A stretch of 64,000 bases of DNA from Anaerostipes amylophilus (lineage in GTDB: Bacteria > Bacillota > Clostridia > Lachnospirales > Lachnospiraceae), in the NCBI RefSeq assembly GCF_025567365.1, contig NZ_JAOQJG010000003.1, positions 327,874 through 391,873 of the forward strand. The letters are read 5' to 3'. Of the stretch, positions 43,620 through 51,516 are shown piece by piece (positions within the stretch are counted from its first letter, which is position 1; each line of letters opens with the position of its first letter). The notes under the pieces are model-generated. The model was not told the DNA's origin, made no database searches, and saw only the letters and a program-made list of their open reading frames with translations. The position numbers and the translations under genes were made by a program.

Positions 43620-44681
43620 ATGTATACAAGAAACCAGACAAGAGTTATTTCAATTGGAGATGCTAAGATTGGAGGAGGCAATCCGATTGCTATCCAGTCT
43701 ATGACTAATACAAAGACAGAGGATGTAGAAGCGACAGTCAAACAGATTCTTGCTCTTGAGAAGGCAGGATGTCAGATTATTCGCTGTACCGTCCCAACAA
43801 TGAAAGCTGCAGAAGCATTTACAGAAATTAAGAAAGAAATTCATATTCCGCTAGTTGCAGACATTCATTTTGATTATAAACTTGCGATTGCGGCGATGGA
43901 ACATGGTGCAGATAAGATCCGTATTAATCCAGGAAATATTGGTTGTGAAGAAAACATCCGCAAGGTCGTAGAAACGGCAAAGAAATATCATGTGCCAATT
44001 CGTGTTGGTGTAAACAGTGGATCACTAGAAAAACCATTAGTCAAAAAATACAATGGAGTGACAGCACAAGGATTGGTAGAAAGTGCATTAGATAAAGTGG
44101 CAATGCTTGAAAAATACGATTTTCATGATATGGTAGTCAGCATTAAATCATCAGATGTTTTAATGTGTGCAGAGGCATATCGTCTGGTTGCAGAGAAAAT
44201 TGATTATCCGCTACATGTAGGAATCACGGAAGCAGGAACTGTCTTTAGTGGTAATATTAAGTCAGCCGTTGGTCTTGGAATCATTTTAAATCAGGGAATT
44301 GGTGATACCATCCGTGTCTCATTAACAGGAGATCCTGTCAATGAGATTGCAAGTGCAAAATTGATCTTGAAGACGTTGGGACTTCGAACAGGAGGAATTG
44401 AGGTTGTATCTTGTCCAACTTGTGGACGTACAAATATTGATCTGATTTCACTTGCAAATCAGGTAGAAACAATGGCTGCAGATTTTGAAGATCTGAATCT
44501 AAAGGTCGCAGTTATGGGTTGCGTTGTAAATGGACCAGGAGAAGCTAAAGAAGCAGATGTAGGAATTGCGGGTGGTAATGGAGAAGGACTTTTGATCAAG
44601 AAAGGTGAAGTCATCCGTAAAGTACCAGAAGATGAACTGCTTAATACTTTAAGATACGAATTAGAACACTGGGGTGAATAA
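43620..44681 (+). CDS. ispG: 4-hydroxy-3-methylbut-2-enyl diphosphate synthase (ferredoxin/flavodoxin)
   Basis: A 353-residue [4Fe-4S] enzyme of the MEP pathway. The N-terminal TIM barrel has GGGNPIAIQSMTNT, ADIHFDYKLA and KIRINPGNIG. The C-terminal reductase-like part holds the cluster ligands in VSCPTCGRTN and GCVVNGPGEAKEAD, plus the conserved glutamate. AAGGGGG precedes the ATG. It ends one base before the polC start. Confidence 0.95.
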   Translation: MYTRNQTRVISIGDAKIGGGNPIAIQSMTNTKTEDVEATVKQILALEKAGCQIIRCTVPTMKAAEAFTEIKKEIHIPLVADIHFDYKLAIAAMEHGADKIRINPGNIGCEENIRKVVETAKKYHVPIRVGVNSGSLEKPLVKKYNGVTAQGLVESALDKVAMLEKYDFHDMVVSIKSSDVLMCAEAYRLVAEKIDYPLHVGITEAGTVFSGNIKSAVGLGIILNQGIGDTIRVSLTGDPVNEIASAKLILKTLGLRTGGIEVVSCPTCGRTNIDLISLANQVETMAADFEDLNLKVAVMGCVVNGPGEAKEADVGIAGGNGEGLLIKKGEVIRKVPEDELLNTLRYELEHWGE

Positions 44682-44682
44682 A

Positions 44683-47600
44683 ATGGAAGTGACAACGAAA
44701 CCATTTTTCAGTGTGTTCCCGGATCTGAAAGTTTCAGACGATGTAAGATCATTGTTTGAAGACGCAAATATTAAAGAAATCACATTAAAGAAAAGAGACA
44801 ATATGCTTAAGATCTCTTTTCAATGTGATCATCTGATTTCAAGAGTTGATACATGGAGAATGGAACGAACAATCAGAGAACAGCTGTTTTCAAAACGTTT
44901 TGTAAAGATTCGTTTTCAGGAAAGTTATCATTTATCCGAACAATATAATCTCAAATATCTAATGGAGCATTACATGAAAAGCTTCCTCTTTGAGTTAAAA
45001 GGCAAAGGGGAGGTTATTTTTAATGTTGTAAGAAAAGGAGATTATAAAGTTTCTGATAATGTGATCACATTTTATTTTGAAGATACTTTTGTAAATCGAA
45101 ATAAAGCACCAGAAATCAAAGACTTTTTTGAAACAATTTTAAAAAATCGTTTTTCGATTGACGCGAAAGTCGGATTTGATTTTTCTAAAACAATTGATCA
45201 GAGTCTTAAGATGGAAAGCGATTATCGCTTACAGCAGGAAATTCATACAATTGTGGAACATGCAGATACGGTGGAGAAAGAACAAAAAGAAGAGAAGAAA
45301 GCTAGAAAAAAAGCGGCAGTTACAAAAAAAGAACATACGTTTAAGAAGAAACCAAAATATTCAGATGATCCAACACTGTTATATGGCCGAAATTGTGATG
45401 GTGAGTTAATGGAAATTAAAGATATCTATGATGAAATTGGTGAAGTTGTAGTTCATGGCCAGATTACATTTCTTGAGACTAGAGAAATCCGAAATGAAAA
45501 GACAATTATTATTTTCCATATTACAGACTTTACAGATACGATCAGTTGTAAGATTTTTGTTCGAAATGAACAGCTTCCGGATATTTTGGACGGGCTCAAA
45601 AAAGGTAAGTTCTATCGTATCAAAGCAGTTGCAATGTATGATAAATTTGATCATGAGATTGCACTTGGTTCAGTCGCAGGAATTAAAGCTATCACAGATT
45701 TTAGGGAAAAACGTCAGGATACATCGATGGAGAAACGTGTGGAATTACATCTTCATACTGTAATGAGTGATAATGATAGTGTGGTACAGATCAAAGATAT
45801 TGTAAATCGTGCTTATGAATGGGGACATCCAGCAGTTGCAATTACAGACCACGGAGTTTTACAGGGATTTCCAATTGCACGTCATGCGTATGAAGATCTA
45901 AAATTAAAAGAAGACGATCCATTTAAGATCATTTATGGTGTAGAAGGATATTTTGTTGATGACCTTGGAGATCTGATCATTGATTCAAAAGGACAGTCAT
46001 TAATGGACAGTTATGTTGTATTTGACATTGAAACAACAGGATTTAACAGTGTGAATGATCGAATTATAGAAATTGGTGCTGTCAGAGTCATTGGAGGAGA
46101 GATTAAAGAAACATTCAGTGAATTCGTCAATCCAGAGTGCCCAATTCCATATAAGATCACACAGCTGACAACAATCACAGATGGCATGGTGAAAGATGCT
46201 GGAACAATTGAAGAGATTCTTCCGCAGTTTTTAAAATTCTGCGAGGGATCTGTTCTGGTTGCACATAATGCAGGATTTGATACTGGATTCATTCATGAAA
46301 ATGCCAAAAGATTAAATCTGCCATATGATTATACAGTCGTAGATACACTAGGACTTGCAAGATGTTTGATGGGACATCTTGGTAAATTTACATTGGATAA
46401 TATCTGTAAACATTTAAATATTATACTAGAAACACATCATAGGGCAGTTGATGATGCGACAGCAACAGGAAAGATTTTTGTAGAATTTATTTCTATGTTA
46501 AAAGAAAAAGGCATTACAGATCTTGATCAGGTTAATGAATTTGCAAATGATAATGTTGATCTAATTAAAAAAGGTCGTATGTATCATGGGATTATCCTTG
46601 TAAAGAATAATACAGGTCGTGTAAACTTAAATCGTTTAGTATCGGAATCACATTTGAATTATTTTAACCGTCGACCAAGAATGCCAAAATCTCTGATCAA
46701 TAAATACAGAGATGGGCTGATCATTGGTTCTGCATGTGAAGCGGGAGAATTATATCAGGCATTATTGGATGAGCGCTCTGATGAAACGATTGCCAATATT
46801 GTATCATTTTATGATTATTTGGAGATTCAGCCAGTTGGCAATAACGAATTTATGATCGAATCAGAGCGAGTGGAGAATGTAAATTCAGTTGAAGATATTC
46901 AGAGATTGAATCAAAAGATCGTGGATCTTGGAGAACAATTCCATAAGCCGGTTGTTGCAACTTGTGATGTACATTTCTTGAATCCAGATGATGCGATCTA
47001 TCGTTCTATTTTATTAGCTGGAAAAGGGTTTAAAGATGCGGACAAACAGGCACCGCTTTATTTTAGAACAACGCAGGAAATGTTAGATGAGTTTGCATAT
47101 CTAGGAAGTGAGAAAGCAAAAGAAGTTGTAATTACCAATACCAATAAGATTAACGATATGATTGAAAATATATCTCCGATCCATCCAGATAAATGCCCGC
47201 CAGTTATCCCGAATTCAGATAAAACACTGAGAGAGATTTGTTATAAGAGGGCCCATGAAATTTATGGAGAAGATCTTCCAGAGCGAGTGACAAGCCGTCT
47301 GGAAAAAGAGTTAAATTCTATCATTGGAAATGGATATGCGGTAATGTACATCATTGCGCAAAAACTGGTGTGGGATTCTAATGATCATGGATATCTGGTA
47401 GGGTCACGAGGATCGGTAGGATCTTCTTTTGCAGCAACAATGTCAGGAATCACAGAAGTAAATCCGTTGCCAGCACATTATATTTGTCCGGAATGTCATT
47501 ATGTAGATTTTGATTCGGAACAAGTACAGAAATATGCAAAGATGGGTATGTCTGGATTTGATATGCCAGATGCATATTGCCCAAAGTGTGGAACAAAGAT

Positions 47601-49095
47601 GACAAAAGAAGGACAGGATATCCCCTTTGAGACATTCCTTGGATTTAAAGGAAATAAAGAGCCGGATATTGACTTAAACTTTTCTGGAGAATATCAGGGA
47701 AAAGCTCATGCTTATGTGGAAGTTATCTTCGGAAAGGGAAAAGCATTTCGTGCAGGAACAATTGGTACACTTGCAGAAAAAACGGCATATGGTTATGTAT
47801 TGAAATATCTGGAAGAACGAGGGATTACAAAACGTCGCTGTGAGATTGAAAGATTAGCTCTTGGATGCACTGGAGTTAAGAGAACAACCGGTCAGCATCC
47901 AGGTGGAATCATTGTAGTGCCTCATGATAAAGAAATTTATGATTTTACAGCAGTACAGCATCCGGCAAATGATATGAATACACCGATCATCACAACCCAT
48001 TTTGAATATCATTCCATTGACCAGAATCTGTTAAAACTAGATATTCTTGGACATGACGATCCGTCTATGATCCGAAGAATGGAAGATATCACAGGAATTG
48101 ATGCGCAAACGATCCCAATGGATGATAAAGGTGTTATGGGATTGTTCCATGGAACAGAAACATTAGGAATCACGCCAGAAGATATTGATGGAACGCCACT
48201 TGGATCACTTGGAGTTCCAGAGTTTGGTACAGACTTTGTAATTCAGATGCTTCAGGATACGCATCCACAGAGCTTTTCTGATCTTGTCCGTATTTCTGGT
48301 TTGTCTCATGGAACTGATGTATGGCTTGGAAATGCCCAGACATTGATTGAGAATGGAGATGCAGTGATTTCCACTGCAATTTGTTGTCGAGATGATATCA
48401 TGGTATATTTGATCAACCAGGGACTGGAACAAGAGGCATCCTTTAAGATCATGGAAGGCGTCCGAAAAGGAAAGGGACTAACGGATGAACAGGAGCAGAT
48501 GATGAGAGATCATAACGTACCAGACTGGTACATCTGGTCTTGTAAACAGATTAAATATATGTTCCCAAAAGCCCATGCGGCAGCTTATGTTATGATGGCA
48601 TGGAGAATCGCATGGTATAAGGTGTATCATCCACTGGCATATTATGCAGCATATTTTAGTATTCGTGCGAAAGCATTTTCGTATGAAGATATGTGCCTTG
48701 GAAAAGAACATTTAGATGAAAAGATGAGAATCATCAAAAACACACCAAAGCATGAAGTAAAGAATGCCGACCTTGACCTGTTACGAGAAATGAAGATCGC
48801 AGATGAAATGTACGCGAGAGGCTATGAATTCTGGCCATTAGATATTTACAAAGCAAAAGCAAAAGATTTTCAGGTAATTGATGGCAAGATCATGCCAGCA
48901 CTTACAAGTATCGACGGAATGGGAGAAAAAGCGGCGCAGCAGGTAGAAGAAGCAGCCAAGGGAGAACAGTTTACTTCCTTAGAAAACTTCAGAAATCGCA
49001 CCAAGGCACCGCAGGCATGTATTGATAAAATGAAGGAATTAGGAATCATGGGGGATCTTTCAGATACAGACCAGTTAAGTTTTAATTTTCTTTGA
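44683..49095 (+). CDS. polC: DNA polymerase III subunit alpha, PolC type
   Basis: A 1470-residue replicative polymerase of low-GC Gram-positives. The order is an N-terminal domain, an OB domain (about 240-340, ITFLETREIRNEK), a PHP domain split by the exonuclease (ELHLHTVMSDND), the DEDDh 3'-5' exonuclease (VVFDIETTGFN near residue 445, VAHNAGFDTGF, HRAVDDATATG), and the polymerase palm with RGSVGSSFAATMSG and EPDIDLNFSG. A zinc motif (CPECHY..CPKCGTK) and a helix-hairpin-helix tail (ALTSIDGMGEKAAQQV) complete it. The ATG at 44683 is the likely start. It matches the usual length. Confidence 0.96.
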   Translation: MEVTTKPFFSVFPDLKVSDDVRSLFEDANIKEITLKKRDNMLKISFQCDHLISRVDTWRMERTIREQLFSKRFVKIRFQESYHLSEQYNLKYLMEHYMKSFLFELKGKGEVIFNVVRKGDYKVSDNVITFYFEDTFVNRNKAPEIKDFFETILKNRFSIDAKVGFDFSKTIDQSLKMESDYRLQQEIHTIVEHADTVEKEQKEEKKARKKAAVTKKEHTFKKKPKYSDDPTLLYGRNCDGELMEIKDIYDEIGEVVVHGQITFLETREIRNEKTIIIFHITDFTDTISCKIFVRNEQLPDILDGLKKGKFYRIKAVAMYDKFDHEIALGSVAGIKAITDFREKRQDTSMEKRVELHLHTVMSDNDSVVQIKDIVNRAYEWGHPAVAITDHGVLQGFPIARHAYEDLKLKEDDPFKIIYGVEGYFVDDLGDLIIDSKGQSLMDSYVVFDIETTGFNSVNDRIIEIGAVRVIGGEIKETFSEFVNPECPIPYKITQLTTITDGMVKDAGTIEEILPQFLKFCEGSVLVAHNAGFDTGFIHENAKRLNLPYDYTVVDTLGLARCLMGHLGKFTLDNICKHLNIILETHHRAVDDATATGKIFVEFISMLKEKGITDLDQVNEFANDNVDLIKKGRMYHGIILVKNNTGRVNLNRLVSESHLNYFNRRPRMPKSLINKYRDGLIIGSACEAGELYQALLDERSDETIANIVSFYDYLEIQPVGNNEFMIESERVENVNSVEDIQRLNQKIVDLGEQFHKPVVATCDVHFLNPDDAIYRSILLAGKGFKDADKQAPLYFRTTQEMLDEFAYLGSEKAKEVVITNTNKINDMIENISPIHPDKCPPVIPNSDKTLREICYKRAHEIYGEDLPERVTSRLEKELNSIIGNGYAVMYIIAQKLVWDSNDHGYLVGSRGSVGSSFAATMSGITEVNPLPAHYICPECHYVDFDSEQVQKYAKMGMSGFDMPDAYCPKCGTKMTKEGQDIPFETFLGFKGNKEPDIDLNFSGEYQGKAHAYVEVIFGKGKAFRAGTIGTLAEKTAYGYVLKYLEERGITKRRCEIERLALGCTGVKRTTGQHPGGIIVVPHDKEIYDFTAVQHPANDMNTPIITTHFEYHSIDQNLLKLDILGHDDPSMIRRMEDITGIDAQTIPMDDKGVMGLFHGTETLGITPEDIDGTPLGSLGVPEFGTDFVIQMLQDTHPQSFSDLVRISGLSHGTDVWLGNAQTLIENGDAVISTAICCRDDIMVYLINQGLEQEASFKIMEGVRKGKGLTDEQEQMMRDHNVPDWYIWSCKQIKYMFPKAHAAAYVMMAWRIAWYKVYHPLAYYAAYFSIRAKAFSYEDMCLGKEHLDEKMRIIKNTPKHEVKNADLDLLREMKIADEMYARGYEFWPLDIYKAKAKDFQVIDGKIMPALTSIDGMGEKAAQQVEEAAKGEQFTSLENFRNRTKAPQACIDKMKELGIMGDLSDTDQLSFNFL

Positions 49096-49101
49096 GAATA
49101 T

Positions 49102-49133
49102 GTGAAAAAACTCTTGTCAAGAGATATTTTTCA
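49102..49133 (+). other. Hairpin after polC overlapping the rimP promoter
   Basis: TGAAAAAACTCTT..AAGAGATATTTTTCA folds into a stem with a 3-nt loop and an internal mismatch. Its position between polC and the rimP promoter suggests partial termination. The right arm overlaps the -35/-10 spacer. Confidence 0.5.
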
Positions 49134-49142
49134 TGTTAAACT
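49114..49142 (+). promoter_or_regulatory. Sigma-A promoter of the rimP-nusA-infB operon
   Basis: TTGTCA and TAAACT are 17 nt apart, with an extended -10 (TGTTAAACT), giving a leader of about 95 nt that contains a terminator-like hairpin. Confidence 0.7.
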
Positions 49143-49167
49143 AAATATAGCTTAAGAAAAAATGACT

Positions 49168-49197
49168 TAGGAGTGGGCAGATGTCCACTCCTATTTT
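49168..49197 (+). terminator. Terminator-like hairpin in the rimP leader
   Basis: TAGGAGTGGGCA..TGTCCACTCCTATTTT forms an 11-bp stem with a G-U pair, a short loop and a modest T-run, 46 nt before rimP. Being downstream of the promoter, it could act as an attenuator of the nusA operon. Confidence 0.6.
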
Positions 49198-49242
49198 GTG
49201 TAACAATGAAGAAATAACACTACAAAAGAAAGGGTTGATACA

Positions 49243-49707
49243 TTGGCAAGACGAGTTGATATTGAAACAAAAACAGAAGAACTAGTATTACCGATCATTG
49301 AAGCCAACAATTTTGAACTGGTGGATGTAGAATATGTCAAAGAAGGGGCAAACTGGTATCTAAGAGTTTATGCAGATAAAGAAGGCGGGATCGCAATTGA
49401 TGATTGTGTACTGATCAGTCGAAGCTTAGAAGAGAAACTAGATGCAGAAGATTTTATTGAAGATGCATACATTTTAGAAGTAAGTTCTCCAGGACTTGGA
49501 AGACCACTAAAAAAAGAAAAAGATTACGTAAGAAGTGTTGGAAAGTCCATTGATATCAAGCTTTATAAAGCAATTGACAAACAGAAGGAATTTACTGGTA
49601 TTTTAAAAGAAAACACAGAAGATCAGATTGTACTTACAGTCGAAGATCAGGATATTACATTTGAGAAAAAGAGCATTGCAAGTGCTCGTTTGTCGTTAGA
49701 TTTTTAA
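49243..49707 (+). CDS. rimP: Ribosome maturation factor RimP
   Basis: A 154-residue protein needed for 30S assembly. It shows LVLPIIEANNFELVDVEYVKE, WYLRVYADKEGGIAIDDC, LEVSSPGLGRPLK and an SH3-like C-terminal domain (FTGILKENTEDQIVL). The start is TTG at 49243, after AGAAAGGG. It leads the usual rimP-nusA-ylxR-ylxQ-infB-rbfA operon. Confidence 0.94.
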   Translation: MARRVDIETKTEELVLPIIEANNFELVDVEYVKEGANWYLRVYADKEGGIAIDDCVLISRSLEEKLDAEDFIEDAYILEVSSPGLGRPLKKEKDYVRSVGKSIDIKLYKAIDKQKEFTGILKENTEDQIVLTVEDQDITFEKKSIASARLSLDF

Positions 49708-49722
49708 GGAGGAAGAAAGAGA

Positions 49723-50913
49723 ATGAGTGAATTAATTGCGGCATTAAATCAGTTGGAAAAGGAAAAAGGTATTGATAAAGACGTTATCATGGAAGCCATT
49801 GAAAATTCCCTGCTTGCTGCATGTAAAAGAGATTTTGGAAGTGCAGATAACGTTGTAGTTAATATGGATCGTGAAACAGGAGATATCTATGTCTATGCGA
49901 TCAAAGAAGTTGTAGATGAAGTTTACGATCCTGCACTTGAGATCAGTCTTGGAAAGGCAAAGGCTATTGATAAGAATTTAAATCTTGGGGATACTGTAAG
50001 AATCGAAATCACACCAAAAGATTTTGGACGTATTGCAGCAATGCATGCAAGAAGCGTGATCGTACAGAAGATTAAAGAAGAAGAAAGAAGAGTTGTATAC
50101 GATCATTTCTACTGTAAAGAAAAAGATATCGTAACAGGTGTTGTACAGCGTTATGTTGGAGAGAATGTAAGTGTAAGCTTAGATGATAAAACAGATGCTC
50201 TCCTAATGAAATCTGAGCAGATCAAAGGTGAAGTATTTAAACCAACAGAAAGAATCAAACTTTACATTGTAGAAGTAAAAGAGACAAATCGTGGCCCACG
50301 TATTCTTGTTTCAAGAACACATCCAGATCTTGTAAAACGTCTGTTTGAAAAAGAAGTTGCAGAAATCCAGGACGGAACAGTTGAAATCAAAAACATCGTT
50401 CGCGAAGCTGGATCAAGAACAAAGATGGCTGTATGGTCTAATGATAAGAATGTAGATCCTGTTGGAGCATGTGTTGGATTAAATGGTGCCAGAGTAAACG
50501 CGATCGTAAATGATTTAAAAGGTGAGAAGATCGACATCATCAATTGGAATGAAGACCCTTGTGTATTCATCGAGAATGCATTAAGTCCATCAAAAGTTGT
50601 TTCTGTAGCAGTTGATGTAGAAGAAAAGAGTGCAGAAGTTGTAGTTCCAGATTATCAATTATCATTAGCAATTGGTAAGGAGGGACAGAATGCGAGACTT
50701 GCTGCAAGATTAACAGGATACAAGATTGATATTAAGAGTGAATCACAGGCAGCCCAAGAAGCAGCAAAAGCCAGTGAGGAACCAGAAACAGATGATTTTG
50801 AAATTGAAGAAGATCTTTTTGATAATGAAGAAATCAATGACGATTTCACAGAAGATGTAGAAGATACAGAAGAAGCTGTTGAAGATTTCGATGCAGAGGA
50901 TATCGAAGAATAG
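49723..50913 (+). CDS. nusA: Transcription termination/antitermination factor NusA
   Basis: A 396-residue RNA polymerase-binding protein. The N-terminal domain (1-125) contacts the polymerase. An S1 domain (about 135-200, DIVTGVVQRYVGENVSVSL) and two KH domains (about 230-345, GACVGLNGARVNAIVNDL and LAIGKEGQNARLAARLTG) bind RNA. The last about 45 residues are highly acidic, as is common in Firmicute NusA, which lacks the E. coli C-terminal repeats. GGAGGAAG precedes the ATG. It works with NusB, also encoded in this window. Confidence 0.96.
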   Translation: MSELIAALNQLEKEKGIDKDVIMEAIENSLLAACKRDFGSADNVVVNMDRETGDIYVYAIKEVVDEVYDPALEISLGKAKAIDKNLNLGDTVRIEITPKDFGRIAAMHARSVIVQKIKEEERRVVYDHFYCKEKDIVTGVVQRYVGENVSVSLDDKTDALLMKSEQIKGEVFKPTERIKLYIVEVKETNRGPRILVSRTHPDLVKRLFEKEVAEIQDGTVEIKNIVREAGSRTKMAVWSNDKNVDPVGACVGLNGARVNAIVNDLKGEKIDIINWNEDPCVFIENALSPSKVVSVAVDVEEKSAEVVVPDYQLSLAIGKEGQNARLAARLTGYKIDIKSESQAAQEAAKASEEPETDDFEIEEDLFDNEEINDDFTEDVEDTEEAVEDFDAEDIEE

Positions 50914-50934
50914 AAAATATCAGCAGGTGATAAA

Positions 50935-51204
50935 ATGAATCGAAAAATTCCAACGAGAAAATGTATCGGATGCGGTGAATTAAAAGAAAAGAATCAATTA
51001 GTCCGGATCGTGAGATCAAAAGAAGGCAAAATAAGTCTTGATGTGACTGGAAAGAAAAATGGGAGAGGGGCATATATCTGCCCTGATCCAGAATGCTTAA
51101 AACAAGCATTTAAGAAAAAGGGATTGGATCGTTCTTTTAAGATGGCTGTACCGGAATCAGTCTATGAGACATTAAAAAAGGAGATGGAAAAACTTTATGA
51201 ATAA
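50935..51204 (+). CDS. rnpM: YlxR family RNA-binding protein (RnpM)
   Basis: An 89-residue basic protein with the family motifs RKCIGCGELKEKNQLVRI and GRGAYICPDPECLKQAFKKK. The homologue in Bacillus has been described as an RNase P modulator (RnpM). Its location between nusA and ylxQ is the conserved one. AGGTGATAAA before the ATG at 50935 is the ribosome binding region. The end overlaps ylxQ by 8 nt. Confidence 0.92.
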   Translation: MNRKIPTRKCIGCGELKEKNQLVRIVRSKEGKISLDVTGKKNGRGAYICPDPECLKQAFKKKGLDRSFKMAVPESVYETLKKEMEKLYE

Positions 51205-51496
51205 AGTATTATCTCTTCTAGGTCTTGCATTTAGATCAGGAAATCTGGTCAGCGGAGAATTTGCCACAAGAGAAGCAGTCAGGAAAAAGGCAGCGACTCT
51301 TGTCATTGTAGCCAATGATGCTTCCGATAATACAAAAAAGATGTTTGCGAATCAGTGTAAACATTATCAGGTACCTTTTTATTGCGGAGGATTAAAAGAG
51401 GAGCTTGGGCATGCGATTGGAAAGGAGTTTCGAGCTTCCATCGCGGTAACCGATCAGGGATTTGCTGATGCTCTTTTAAAACAGCTTGATAAATAA
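51197..51496 (+). CDS. L7Ae-family ribosomal-associated protein YlxQ
   Basis: A 99-residue L7Ae/L30e/S12e/Gadd45-fold protein, a kink-turn RNA-binding family. It contains VLSLLGLAFRSGNLVSGEFA, ATLVIVANDASDNTKKMF and a C-terminal AIGKEFRASIAVTDQGFADA. It overlaps ylxR by 8 nt and precedes infB by 20 nt. Function in bacteria is unsettled. Confidence 0.9.
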   Translation: MNKVLSLLGLAFRSGNLVSGEFATREAVRKKAATLVIVANDASDNTKKMFANQCKHYQVPFYCGGLKEELGHAIGKEFRASIAVTDQGFADALLKQLDK

Positions 51497-51516
51497 AAAT
51501 CACAGGAGGTATATTT

